This document shows positions 8,581 to 17,409 of a stretch of 49,150 nucleotides of DNA, piece after piece. Positions within the stretch are counted from its first letter, which is position 1. Each line of letters opens with the position of its first letter. The DNA lies in NCBI GenBank assembly GCA_012031215.1, contig JAAUUB010000008.1:1-49150 (forward strand). Direction: 5' to 3'. The notes under the pieces are model-generated. The model searched no databases. It saw nothing but the letters and a program-made list of their open reading frames with translations, and was not told the DNA's origin. Origin of the DNA: Microscillaceae bacterium. Lineage in GTDB: Bacteria; Bacteroidota; Bacteroidia; Cytophagales; Microscillaceae. Both the position numbers and the translations under genes were made by a program.

Positions 8581-9957
8581 TTAAAAACTCACCCTAAAGC
8601 CTACGACAATCATATCATCCGTTTGTTTTTTATGGGCTCCTTTCCATTCTTCAAAGGTTTGCGCCAGGATATCGTGTTGTTCGGAAAAGGGCTTTTGGTG
8701 GATTTCGAGCAGCAAATCTCGTAGCCTTTTGACCATAAATTTACGGTCTTCGGAGCCGCCAAACTGGTCGGGATACCCATCCGAGAACATATAGACGGTG
8801 GTAGGGCGGTCGAGAGGCAGGATTTGCTTCTGAAACACCCTTTGGGCTTCTTTTTGCTCGCCCCCAATGGGATGGCGGTCGCCTTTGATTTGAAAAGCCT
8901 GGTGGTCCTGGATATAAATCATCGAGTTTTTTGCTCCGGCAAATTCCAGCAGTTTGCGGTAGGGGTCTATGGCGCAAAGGGCCATATCCATTCCGTCGCG
9001 GTTTTGGGTTTCGGCTTGTTTGAGCGACTGCCGCACGCGCTGGTGCAGTTTGGTCAGGATAACATCCGGATTGGTGATGCCATCTACATTCACGATTTGG
9101 TTGAGATGGGCATCGCCCACCATAGACATAAAGGCCCCCGGCACCCCGTGGCCAGTGCAATCAATGGCCGAAATCAGGATTTTTCCATCGCGCTCGGTAA
9201 ACCAATAAAAATCGCCGCTCACGATGTCTCGGGGGCGAAAGAGGATGAAGGATTCGGGCAAAAAATACTGAATTCTTTCCAGCGGGGGCATCATAGCTTC
9301 CTGAATCCGCTTGGCATAATTGATACTGGAGGTGATGTCTTGGTTTTTGCGCTCGATAATTTCTTTGGCCTTCACGACTTCGGCGGTGCGTTCTTCTACC
9401 TTTTGTTCAAGGTTGAGGCGATAGGACTCAATCTCCATGATGTCGGCATAAGAGCGAAGGCTGGTGGTGATAGTGGTAAAAAGCTTTTTATCCGTGAGTT
9501 CGGTTTTGTTTTTGTAGTCGTTGATGTCGTATTTGAGGATGACTTCTTCTTCGGGGGCTTGACCAGGTTGGCCGGTGCGCATCACAATCCGCACGAAGTG
9601 ATTGCCCAGTTCTTCACGAATCTGGCTCACGGTGCGCAAGCCGGCATCATTGGTCTCCATGACCACATCCAGCAAGATAAGGGCGATGTCAGGCTTGTTT
9701 TTCAGGTATTCTATACATTCGGCTCCGGTGAAAGCATTGAGAAAGCGGAGTTTTTTGCCTTTATATTTATAATCACTCAGGGCAAATCGGGTAACAGTGT
9801 GGATTTCTTCTTCATCATCCACAATCATCACGTGCCAAGCCGCTTCCATCTCATCCTTGCCTTCGTGCCCGGCTTTCTCTTCCCCGGCAAAAAGCAGTTC
9901 CTCCTCTTCATTTGCTTCATCAGCAAAAAGCAACTCATCATCATCCTCGGTATGCAT
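8581..9957 (-). CDS. Response regulator with SpoIIE-type PP2C phosphatase output
   Basis: This is 458 residues from the ATG at 9957. A GTG at 9993 is an alternative start. The order is an acidic tail with two ELLFA(D/G)E copies, a receiver domain (HVMIVDDEEE; phosphoacceptor Asp near 97 in LILLDVVME), a linker helix (EQKVEERTAEVVKAKEIIERK), and a PPM/SpoIIE phosphatase. The phosphatase has SGDFYWF, IDCTGHGVPGAFMS, MFSDGYPDQFGG and DDMIVVGF, which are the usual metal-binding aspartates. The receiver, with its ETNDAGLR and MRTGQPGQAP segments, is the type usually followed by DUF3369 in c-di-GMP regulators. Here it is joined to a phosphatase instead. It lies 107 bp downstream of the TPR kinase and is its likely phospho-partner. 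Such proteins typically dephosphorylate STAS anti-anti-sigma or SiaC-like proteins; the target here is unknown. Confidence 0.92.
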   Translation of the reverse strand: MHTEDDDELLFADEANEEEELLFAGEEKAGHEGKDEMEAAWHVMIVDDEEEIHTVTRFALSDYKYKGKKLRFLNAFTGAECIEYLKNKPDIALILLDVVMETNDAGLRTVSQIREELGNHFVRIVMRTGQPGQAPEEEVILKYDINDYKNKTELTDKKLFTTITTSLRSYADIMEIESYRLNLEQKVEERTAEVVKAKEIIERKNQDITSSINYAKRIQEAMMPPLERIQYFLPESFILFRPRDIVSGDFYWFTERDGKILISAIDCTGHGVPGAFMSMVGDAHLNQIVNVDGITNPDVILTKLHQRVRQSLKQAETQNRDGMDMALCAIDPYRKLLEFAGAKNSMIYIQDHQAFQIKGDRHPIGGEQKEAQRVFQKQILPLDRPTTVYMFSDGYPDQFGGSEDRKFMVKRLRDLLLEIHQKPFSEQHDILAQTFEEWKGAHKKQTDDMIVVGFRVSF

Positions 9958-10064
9958 ATCAATCTGGTTTGGGTAATTTTGCAAAAATGGCACAAAAAGA
10001 AAGCCTAAATTAAAAGCTAAGGGCTAAACGCCCAAAATTTCGCCTATTTTTCTGAAGCCCTGGT

Positions 10065-12401
10065 TCAGACTTTTCCCTGGGGAATCTCAAATACAAACTG
10101 CACTCCTTGGCCGGGTTGGCTACGCACATTGAGCTTGCCCCCTAGCTTTTGCACAGTGAGGTTATAGACAATGTTCATGCCCAGGCCGGTGCCTCCGCCT
10201 TCGCGGTTGGTTGTAAAAAAAGGCTCATAGATTTTATCCAGCACTTCGGGGCTCATGCCATTGCCATCGTCGGAATAGGTCATTATCACCTGGCTCCCCC
10301 GCCCTTCCAGCCGGATGCGTATCTGGCCCTGGTCGCGGTTTTTGAAGCCGTGAATGAGTGAGTTCATCACCAGGTTGGTCAATATTTGAGAAAAAGCCCC
10401 CGCATAGCTATTAATGAATATATCCTCGGCTATCAATTCTATTTCGTAGGGTTTGTGCTTAAACTCCGGCTTCAGCGCCACGACTGTTTCCTGGAGGTAT
10501 TGCCTGAGGTTAAAGACCTGGCGGTTTTCGGTGCTTTGTCCTACGGCCACCATTTTGAAGCCCGAAACCAGGTCGGCGGCCCGGCGGAGGTTGGTCATCA
10601 AGATTTTATTTCCTTCCAAGACCATATCCATGTATTCTTTGAGGTCTTTGCGCTTCATTTGCCCACTTTGGAAAACCTTGTTAAACTCATTGGTTTTGCT
10701 GTCAAGGGTGGAGGCAGCCGTAACACAAATGCCGACGGGGGTATTGATTTCGTGGGCCACTCCGGCCACGAGCCCTCCCAGCGCGGCCATTTTTTCCGAT
10801 TCTACGAGTTGGGCCTGGGCCGCAGTCAGGATTTCGTAGGTTTCGGCATTGTTGATGGCAATGGTAGTATAAGCCGCCAAGGTTTTAATCATGTCAATAT
10901 GGCGGTGGTTATAGGCATTTTCCTGCTTACTGTAGATGCCTATGGCACCGATGGCTTCTTGGTCTTTGAGCAGCGGAAAATAAATCATGGCATTAAACAC
11001 CGGATTAATGGAATAGCTGTCCAGCCCTTCATATTGACTAAGGTCTTGTTTGGAACGCACCAGGATAGAGCGCCGGTTTTTGACACACCAGACGGCGGGG
11101 TTTTGGGTTTCGCGCATTGATATGCGAATTAGGGGCTTTTTGCGCTGGCTTTCGGTATTAAATTTATACTCCAGGTCGCCCGTTTCGGGGTGGTATTCCG
11201 TAACCCGGAAGCCATCGGCGGGCATCAGTTCACCCACATAGCCGTAGAGGGTATCGAAAATTTCTTTAAAATTGAGCGAGGAGGTGATGCTTTGCCCAAT
11301 GCGGCTCAGGATGGTGATGGTTTTATAGGATTTTTGCAAATCATCTTTTTGGGCTTCCAGTTCAAGGGCCTGTTTCTCGAGGTTGTCGCGCTGGGTCAGT
11401 ATTTCCTCCTGTTGTTGTTTGAGTTCTTCGTTTTTTTCTCCCAACTGGGCATTTTGCATTTCTATTTCGTGTTGTTGCAGGAGAATCTCCCGATTGAGGC
11501 GGTTCATTTCTTCATTCCGCTGTTCCAATTCGGCGGAGGATCGCTCCAGTTTCTCTTTCTGGGCGGTGATTTCTTCTTTTTGCTGCTTGATTTCAGTATT
11601 TTTCTGGATGAGTTCGGCTTTTTGCTGTTCGAGGGCTTTGTTGGCCCGCCGGGTTTGGGCCATTCCCCGCACCAGCAAGACGGCCAGAAAGCCCATCAGC
11701 ACCATGCCCCCAATCAAGAAATAAATAAACACGGCCTGCGCGTGGGCCTGGTCTTGCAAAGCCCGACGAATGATAAAGGCTTTGCTAAACTGGGTTCCGT
11801 CGGTAGTGCCCAATGAGCGATTGGCATATTGGATGGCCCGGTCTTCCTCTCCCTTTTCATAAAACACCTCGGCCAGAAGCCCGGCGGTGCTGTCTATTTC
11901 GGCGGCTGCCTGGTTGTTTTCAAAAATTTCCAGGGCTTTCTGATAATAAAAGACGGCTGAATCCAGGTAGGCCTTTTCCGAAGTATAAGAGGTGTTTCGA
12001 AAAAAAGCCCCAAAACTGCGATACGTGTCTGCTTTGCCCAGTTCATTTTTTTCTCGGCTATAAATCTGGATGGCCTGGCGATAAGCGGCCATCACCTCTT
12101 CGGCATTGGGATTGACCCGATAACTGACCCGGGCGACATTGACCCAGGCCTGCGCCTCTTCTTTGGGCTGGCGGGTGGCTTTGGCCAGTTGTACGGCTTG
12201 CTGGGCCATATTGAGCGATTGGGTGTAGCGTTGGTTAAGGCGATACTCGGCCGAAAGCTGGTTCAGCACTACGGCCTGCTGGCGGGCAGAAGAACGATTC
12301 AGTACCCGCAAAAGGCTGTCTAAGCGGCCGCATTGCGCCATTAACGATGCCCCCCCCAGAACATAAAAGAATATCAATAAACAAAAGGTGCGTTTCATCA
12401 T
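10065..12401 (-). CDS. TPR-GAF sensor histidine kinase
   Basis: The 778-residue protein has a signal peptide and then a periplasmic TPR-like region (about 25-215). One transmembrane helix follows (about 222-245), then a long coiled coil rich in Q/E/K (250-360) and a GAF domain (about 370-520). The kinase core has the H box VAGVAHEINTP (His 550) and HATPase motifs NLVMNSLIHGF, DDGNGMSPE and GGGTGLGMNIVYN. The TPR-TM-coiled-coil-kinase layout is common in Bacteroidota sensors. The coding sequence is intact, unlike many neighbours. The receiver-SpoIIE gene follows in the same direction. Input probably comes through protein contacts at the periplasmic TPRs and a cytoplasmic GAF ligand, and phosphotransfer to the downstream receiver is inferred from adjacency. 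Confidence 0.93.
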   Translation of the reverse strand: MMKRTFCLLIFFYVLGGASLMAQCGRLDSLLRVLNRSSARQQAVVLNQLSAEYRLNQRYTQSLNMAQQAVQLAKATRQPKEEAQAWVNVARVSYRVNPNAEEVMAAYRQAIQIYSREKNELGKADTYRSFGAFFRNTSYTSEKAYLDSAVFYYQKALEIFENNQAAAEIDSTAGLLAEVFYEKGEEDRAIQYANRSLGTTDGTQFSKAFIIRRALQDQAHAQAVFIYFLIGGMVLMGFLAVLLVRGMAQTRRANKALEQQKAELIQKNTEIKQQKEEITAQKEKLERSSAELEQRNEEMNRLNREILLQQHEIEMQNAQLGEKNEELKQQQEEILTQRDNLEKQALELEAQKDDLQKSYKTITILSRIGQSITSSLNFKEIFDTLYGYVGELMPADGFRVTEYHPETGDLEYKFNTESQRKKPLIRISMRETQNPAVWCVKNRRSILVRSKQDLSQYEGLDSYSINPVFNAMIYFPLLKDQEAIGAIGIYSKQENAYNHRHIDMIKTLAAYTTIAINNAETYEILTAAQAQLVESEKMAALGGLVAGVAHEINTPVGICVTAASTLDSKTNEFNKVFQSGQMKRKDLKEYMDMVLEGNKILMTNLRRAADLVSGFKMVAVGQSTENRQVFNLRQYLQETVVALKPEFKHKPYEIELIAEDIFINSYAGAFSQILTNLVMNSLIHGFKNRDQGQIRIRLEGRGSQVIMTYSDDGNGMSPEVLDKIYEPFFTTNREGGGTGLGMNIVYNLTVQKLGGKLNVRSQPGQGVQFVFEIPQGKV

Positions 12402-12566
12402 CCTTATTTAGTTATAAGTTAGCAATCTATTCTCAGAAAAGTGGCTTCAAACAAAGGTCTAAATTTAAACTAAGTTTGGGGCAATTTGCTTGCCTAAGCT
12501 GCATATATTAAAGTAAAACCCAAAAGACAAGAAAAAGGGAAGAAGGCCCTCCTTTGCACAAATAAT

Positions 12567-12597
12567 TTTGTAAGCCCACGCGCATTCTTTATATTTG
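12567..12597 (+). promoter_or_regulatory. Complete Bacteroidota promoter (TTTG-N19-TATATTTG)
   Basis: TTTG at 12567-12570 and TATATTTG at 12590-12597 are separated by 19 bp, matching the Bacteroidota consensus TTTG-N19..21-TAnnTTTG. The -7 box ends only 4 bp before the ATG at 12602. Transcription should therefore begin at or beside the start codon. Confidence 0.7.
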
Positions 12598-12601
12598 ACC
12601 T

Positions 12602-13180
12602 ATGCAAAAACACAAATTATGGTGCCTGGCCTTTGGTTTGTTCGGCCTTATGGCCAGCACCGCTTGCGATACCGAGCCTCCCGCTCAGAAAAAAAAGCAA
12701 GCATTTTATGATGTGAAAGACTTCTTAGACCAGCAGATTCATCAATTGAACTCCTTAAAGCTGCGGGTACAAAAAAAATCCGGTCAATCCGAATTTTCTT
12801 CGCCCCAAGAAATCAAAGACTGGGCCCAAGAACTCGCCCTTTTTACCAGTGCCCATATCAATCGGCCCATTTTTGAGGGGGAATATGCGCTTAGCCAAAC
12901 CGTTGTTCCGGTTAAAAAGTTGCTTTACAAAGCCAACTCTCCTGAGCTCACTACCCGGGAAATTGAGATTATCTTTTCCGCCAACCAATTGCCCGATACC
13001 ATCCGTTTTTTATATCAGAAAAAAAGCTGGTTTTACGATTCAGAACGGAAGATGGAGATGGTCTTTGCCCGGCAAGCTGGCCAAAAGATCCGCCTGGCCC
13101 ATTATAAAGTAGTTGGTTTTCAAAAATCTATTCTTGGAGACTGTCAAAACTATGCCCTGATGGCGCGGCTCACTCAATAA
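12602..13180 (+). CDS. Hypothetical lipoprotein
   Basis: This is a 192-residue protein of unknown family. The N-terminus is a lipoprotein signal: MQKHK, a hydrophobic stretch, then STAC with the modified Cys at 22. The mature part starts with a helical region (FYDVKDFLDQQIHQLNSLKLRVQKK) and continues with beta-rich sequence (REIEIIFSANQLPDTIRFLYQKKSWFYDSERKMEMVF). This would suit a small periplasm-facing fold attached to a membrane. It is divergent from the TPR kinase with about 200 bp between them. The strong promoter with almost no room for a leader is the most unusual aspect. A downstream start at the internal Met 17 would lose the signal peptide, so the first ATG is preferred. Confidence 0.85.
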   Translation: MQKHKLWCLAFGLFGLMASTACDTEPPAQKKKQAFYDVKDFLDQQIHQLNSLKLRVQKKSGQSEFSSPQEIKDWAQELALFTSAHINRPIFEGEYALSQTVVPVKKLLYKANSPELTTREIEIIFSANQLPDTIRFLYQKKSWFYDSERKMEMVFARQAGQKIRLAHYKVVGFQKSILGDCQNYALMARLTQ

Positions 13181-13316
13181 TCTGGGGCCTGTTTTTTTTA
13201 AAAGCGGGACGCGTTTTTTTTTGAATCTACAAATGAAGGATAGTTTAGCAAAGGAATTGTTTTTTTGCCTTAGTCTTTTGTGTAAAATTAACATCAAGCT
13301 TAATTGAATTAAACCT

Positions 13317-14081
13317 ATGCAATCATTTCAGGATAAAGTAGTGGCCATTACGGGGGGAGGTTCAGGCATTGGGCGCGAAACGGCCCTGGCTTTTGCCTGC
13401 AAAGGGGCCAAGGTGTCTATTTGCGACCTCAATGAGGGCGGAGGCCAGGAAACCCTGCGCCAGATTGAAGCCCTGGGGGCGAAAGGATACTTTACCCGGG
13501 TAGATGTGCGCCACGAAGCCGAAGTTCAGGACTGGATTAGGCAAACCATCTCTCAACTGGGGGGGCTGCACAGTGCCGTAAACAATGCTGGCATTGACGG
13601 GGCCGTGGCCTTCACCGACGAATACCCCGAAGAAAGCTTTGACCAGGTCATGGACATCAATGTCAAAGGGGTTTGGTATGGCATGAAAGCCCAATTGGCC
13701 CACATGAAAAATCACGGGGGGGGCACTATTGTCAACATCGCCTCGGTGGCCGGATTTATGAGCCTGCCCCGCCTGATAGCTTATGTGGCTAGCAAGCACG
13801 CCGTGATTGGAATGACCCGCACCGCCGGGGTAGAATACGCCCGCTTTGGGATTCGGGTCAATGCCGTTTGCCCTTCCTTTACCGAAACGCCGATGGTCAG
13901 CCATTCACTGGATTATCCCGGTGCGGTACTCAATGTAGAAAAAATGGCCCAAATCAACCCCAGCAAGCGGATTGCCCAGGCCTACGAAATCGCCAATGCC
14001 ATTTTGTATCTTTGCTCGGACGAATCGTCTTACATCAATGCCCACCCACTGGTGATAGACGGAGGCCTGTCGGTGGTTTAG
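13317..14081 (+). CDS. SDR family NAD-dependent oxidoreductase
   Basis: This is a classical short-chain dehydrogenase/reductase of 254 residues. The Rossmann motif is TGGGSGIG (12-19) and Asp37 after the second strand (CDLNE) favours NAD over NADP. NNAG lies at 89-92, and the catalytic Ser143, Tyr156 and Lys160 are all present (NIASVAG, YVASK). The C-terminal YINAHPLVIDGG segment is typical of the glucose dehydrogenase/3-oxoacyl-ACP reductase-like branch. The substrate cannot be told from sequence. Its stop codon interlocks with that of the convergent kinase gene. Confidence 0.92.
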   Translation: MQSFQDKVVAITGGGSGIGRETALAFACKGAKVSICDLNEGGGQETLRQIEALGAKGYFTRVDVRHEAEVQDWIRQTISQLGGLHSAVNNAGIDGAVAFTDEYPEESFDQVMDINVKGVWYGMKAQLAHMKNHGGGTIVNIASVAGFMSLPRLIAYVASKHAVIGMTRTAGVEYARFGIRVNAVCPSFTETPMVSHSLDYPGAVLNVEKMAQINPSKRIAQAYEIANAILYLCSDESSYINAHPLVIDGGLSVV

Positions 14082-15245
14082 GCCCTCAGGACAATGCGAA
14101 AGGTAGTGCCCACGCCCGGCTCCGATTCTTTCACCAGGAGCTTGCCCCGGTGGTAATCCTCGATGATGCGGCGGGCCAGGGTCAGACCAAGGCCCCAGCC
14201 TCTTTTTTTGGTCGTATAGCCCGGCTGAAACACTTTTTTTGCCTGCGACTTGCTCATGCCTTTGCCAGTATCCTGGATGTCAATCCATACATCGCCTTCG
14301 GGGGCTTCGTGGAGGCGCAGGTAAATGTGGCCGATGCCCCCCATTGCATCTACGGCATTTTTGCAGATGTTTTCAATGACCCATTCAAAAAGATTGCCGG
14401 TTTAGTTGCAGGCTCTTGCCCCGGGGCAGTTGGTTTTGGATATGCCATTCTACCTTGGTAGAGATGCGCCTTTGGAGGTAATTGGTACTCCCCAATATCA
14501 GAAAATATACGTCTTCGCTTTTGAGGGTGGGTTCAGAACCAATGCTGGAAAATCGGGCCGTAATCATTTCCAGACGGCGAACATCCTTTTCCAGTTCTTG
14601 AAGCGTATCCAGGCTGCTATTGTTCTCAAGGCGGAGGTAATCAATCCAGGCCATCAGCGAGGAGATAGGCGTACCGAGTTGATGGGCCGTTTCTTTGGCC
14701 AGCCCAGCCCAGACACGGTTTTGCTCAGCCCGCTTGGAATAGTCAAAGGCCAGAAAGGTTAAAACCCAAAAATAGAAATGACCAACAATTGCACATAGGG
14801 AAAATACCGCAATTGATAGAGCAAATCTGATTCTCGGTAATAGAGGTAATTGGTGATGCCCAGGTCGGCAAACTCCATCACGATGGGGCTACGCTGTTCT
14901 TTCATCGAGACGAGCTCCGCCTCTAAAATTCTTTTTTGCGGGCTTGGGAAGCCCGGGCCGGGATATGCACATTGACAAAATCCTTGATTTGGTCATTTTG
15001 CACCAGAATCGCTGGCACCGATTCGTTGGCTTTGATAATTTTTTCTACATAAATGTTGAGTTCTTCATTGGCTTCGGCTTTGACCACATACTCCAGGGCC
15101 TCGGCATAAAGGTCAATGAGCTTTTTTCACGTTGTCCCAGTTGTTGTACCAATTGATTGGTATATATCAAAGAGACGGCGGCAATTGTCAAGGCGACCAT
15201 CACAAAGCCCGCCTTGAATTGGGAGCGGTTATTATAAATATCCAT
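14078..15245 (-). CDS. Membrane sensor histidine kinase (four frame breaks)
   Basis: Joining five segments gives a ~385-residue kinase. It has an N-terminal helix (KAGFVMVALTIAAVSLIYTN), an extracytoplasmic helical sensor region, and a second helix (YFPYVQLLVISIFGF...LAF). The H box is AKETAHQLGTPISSLMAW, and the HATPase motifs are WVIENICKNAVDAM, DTGKGM and GWGLGLTLARRIIED. Breaks lie at A5 14387-14391 (one base too many), A4 14761-14764, T6 14932-14937 and T6 15122-15127 (each one short). The HQLGTP H box is a known Bacteroidota subtype. No response regulator is adjacent, so it is an orphan. With four breaks it could be a decaying gene, but all four sit in homopolymers and the coding signal is otherwise clean, which favours sequencing error. 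Confidence 0.85.
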
Positions 15246-15426
15246 AAAACCTTTTGCTTGCTACAATTCGTTATTCAGGCAAAATTTAATAAAAATTGAC
15301 GATTATCATTTTTGTTGGCAAGTTTTAGCGGTTTTTTTAAGGCCGGAATCAGATTGCACTTTGTTTAGAATCATTTTAAATTAGTAGATAAGCCGCTTGC
15401 TTCCGTGCCAATACAAATCTTGAAAT

Positions 15427-15434
15427 TAATTTTG
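15427..15434 (+). promoter_or_regulatory. -7 element (TAATTTTG) just upstream of hemA
   Basis: TAATTTTG is an exact TAnnTTTG match, ending 9 bp before the ATG at 15444. It predicts a start of transcription at or next to that ATG. This fits better with translation from the second ATG at 15459. Confidence 0.5.
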
Positions 15435-15443
15435 TGAGAAGGT

Positions 15444-16733
15444 ATGAAAACCGAGTCTATGAATCATTTTAAAGTTGTTAGCCTCACTTATAAAAATACT
15501 CCCCTGTCCATTCGGGAACTGTTGGCCCTTGACAGCCAGGCTTACCTGGAGCTGGCCCGGCGTTGCAAAGACTGGGAAGACATCTCGGATATTTTGGTAC
15601 TTTCCACCTGCAATCGCACTGAGGTCTATTACCTTTCGCCCATAGATTATAGCTATAACATCATTTGTGAGATTTTAGCACTGAAAAATATTTCTCCCCA
15701 GGCCCATTACCAGGATTATTTTACCCGCATCAATGAGCACTATGAGGCCGTTGAGCATCTTTTTGAGGTGGCATTGGGCCTCGATTCGCAGGTGGTGGGC
15801 GATATGCAAATCACCAATCAGGTCAAACAAGCTTATCAGCTATCGGCAGACCTCAACTTGGCCGGGCCATTTTTGCATCGCTTGCTGCACACTATTTTCT
15901 TTACCAATAAAAGGGTGGTACAGGAAACCGCCTTTCGGAGCGGGGCGGCTTCTACCTCTTATGCCACCGTAGAATTGATAGAAGATTTTGCGCTGCAATT
16001 GCCCGCACCCAATATCCTGGTGCTGGGCATTGGCGAAATTGGCGCGGATGTCTGTCGCAATTTGGTGGGAAAAACCAATGGCACCGTACGCATTGCCAAC
16101 CGCACCTTTTCAAAAGCGGCCTCTCTGGCCCAGGAATGTGGTTTCACGGCGATTGACTTTGCCGAGCTGCCCCAAGCCCTGGCCGAAGCCGATGTGGTCA
16201 TCAGTTCTATTGCGCGTTCGGAGCCTTTCATCACCCTAGATTCTTTTAAAGGCCTTCCCCTGCTTTCTTACAAATACTTTATCGACCTGGCTGTGCCCCG
16301 CAGTATTGACCCGGACATTGAGCAACTGCCGGGAATCTTGCTCTACAACATTGACCAAATCAATAACCGGGCGGGCGAGGCTTTACAAAAGCGTCTGGCG
16401 GCGGTCCCCGATGTGCGGGCCATCATCACCCAGTCGGCGGCAGACTTTCACGAATGGGCCAAAGAAATGGAAATTTCGCCCACATTACAAAAGCTCAAAA
16501 ATACGCTTGAGCAAATCCGGCTGGAAGAAGTGCAACGCTTTGCCAAAAAACTGAAACCCGCCGAAGCCCAATTGGTGGACAAAATCACGCGGAATATGAT
16601 GCAAAAAATCTTGAAATTACCAGCGCTCCAGCTCAAAGCCGCTTGCAAAAGGGGAGAAGCCGAAACCCTGATTGATGTGCTCAACGACCTTTTTAACCTG
16701 GAAAAAGAAACCGAAAAAGTAAAAATAGGATAA
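15444..16733 (+). CDS. hemA: Glutamyl-tRNA reductase
   Basis: HemA reduces glutamyl-tRNA(Glu) to glutamate-1-semialdehyde with NADPH, the first committed step of tetrapyrrole synthesis by the C5 pathway. The 429-residue protein carries the catalytic Cys56 in STCNRTEVYYL, followed by LDSQVVGDMQI and RSGAASTSYATVELIEDF. The nucleotide-binding motif is NILVLGIGEIGADVC, and the C-terminal dimerisation helix is present. Two starts are possible, ATG 15444 and ATG 15459 (MNHFKVVSLTYKNTPL). Family alignments usually begin close to the second, and the -7 box at 15427 also favours it. The RibD/DHFR-like gene follows after 10 bp. No hemL or hemC is adjacent. Confidence 0.96.
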   Translation: MKTESMNHFKVVSLTYKNTPLSIRELLALDSQAYLELARRCKDWEDISDILVLSTCNRTEVYYLSPIDYSYNIICEILALKNISPQAHYQDYFTRINEHYEAVEHLFEVALGLDSQVVGDMQITNQVKQAYQLSADLNLAGPFLHRLLHTIFFTNKRVVQETAFRSGAASTSYATVELIEDFALQLPAPNILVLGIGEIGADVCRNLVGKTNGTVRIANRTFSKAASLAQECGFTAIDFAELPQALAEADVVISSIARSEPFITLDSFKGLPLLSYKYFIDLAVPRSIDPDIEQLPGILLYNIDQINNRAGEALQKRLAAVPDVRAIITQSAADFHEWAKEMEISPTLQKLKNTLEQIRLEEVQRFAKKLKPAEAQLVDKITRNMMQKILKLPALQLKAACKRGEAETLIDVLNDLFNLEKETEKVKIG

Positions 16734-16743
16734 CTGGATTCTC

Positions 16744-17280
16744 TTGCGCAAAGTACAACTTTATATTGCCGCCACCCTGGATGGGTATATTGCCCGCCTC
16801 AATGGACAGGTAGATTTCCTAGAAACAATACCCGCCCCGGAGAGCGCGCCTGCTGATTATGGTTACGCCGATTTTTATGCCCTCACAGATACTACCCTGA
16901 TGGGCTACGAAACCTACAAATTCATTGTCGAGTCTGGGCACGCCTTTCCTTATCCTGACAAACAAAACTTTGTCTTCTCGCGCCATTCTCGGCCTGCTTC
17001 GCCGGATGTGGAATTTGTAAAGGGGGATGCTCTGGCCTTCGTACAAAAGCTCAAAGCCCAGGAAGGGCAAAACATTTGGCTGGTGGGCGGTGGTCAAATC
17101 AATGCTTTGCTTCTTAATGCGGGCTTGATTGACGAAATCCTTTTAACCTTGTTTCCGGTTGTATTAGGTGCCGGAATACCTTTGTTTGCGTCCAATGTGA
17201 AGGAATCTTTCCTTTCCACCCAATCCGTGGAGCGTTACAGCAACGGGGTATTGGCCCTCAAACTATTGCCCCATTCTTGA
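16744..17280 (+). CDS. RibD C-terminal / dihydrofolate reductase family protein
   Basis: This 178-residue cytoplasmic reductase-like protein begins with a TTG start (TTG CGC AAA), because no in-frame ATG exists between hemA and the conserved KVQLYIAATLDGYIA. Recognisable elements are the first strand with SLDG-like ATLDGYIA, TTLMGYETYKF, FVFSRH, IWLVGGGQINALLL and FPVVLGAGIPLF. This is the standard arrangement of the DHFR/RibD_C NADPH-binding fold, in its stand-alone YyaP/YwjB-like form. The physiological substrate is unknown. Only 10 bp separate it from hemA, so they are probably co-transcribed. Confidence 0.9.
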   Translation: MRKVQLYIAATLDGYIARLNGQVDFLETIPAPESAPADYGYADFYALTDTTLMGYETYKFIVESGHAFPYPDKQNFVFSRHSRPASPDVEFVKGDALAFVQKLKAQEGQNIWLVGGGQINALLLNAGLIDEILLTLFPVVLGAGIPLFASNVKESFLSTQSVERYSNGVLALKLLPHS

Positions 17281-17323
17281 TTTCACCTCTGTTTTGCCGC
17301 GCAGGCCTGGCGGACCTCAAAAA

Positions 17324-17355
17324 ATAAATGCCTAAATCCAGGCTTAGGAATTTAT
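17324..17355. promoter_or_regulatory. Inverted repeat, 11 of 12 bp, between reductase and DUF4919-like gene
   Basis: ATAAATGCCTAA (17324-17335) pairs with TTAGGAATTTAT (17344-17355) around an 8-base loop, with one mismatch. No T tract follows, so it is not an ordinary intrinsic terminator. It starts 43 bp after the reductase stop and ends 54 bp before the next start. It could be an operator or an RNA hairpin in the leader. Confidence 0.55.
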
Positions 17356-17409
17356 GTTGGCGTTTGTTTGTACGTTATGATAGGGTTTTACTGCATTAAT
17401 ACATTTTAT

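Noticed and set aside
8824-10008. 394-residue rightward open frame
   Set aside because: It lies antisense to the receiver-SpoIIE gene, has no recognisable domain, and the opposite strand carries all family motifs. It is a shadow of the codon bias.
11190-11816. 208-residue rightward frame, rich in Phe and Leu
   Set aside because: Antisense to the coiled coil of the TPR kinase; the repetitive composition mirrors the Gln/Glu-rich helix on the other strand.
14078-15245. True pseudogene
   Set aside because: Four frame breaks suggest decay, but all are in homopolymers, no in-frame stop or missense loss affects the core motifs, and essential genes nearby show the same errors.
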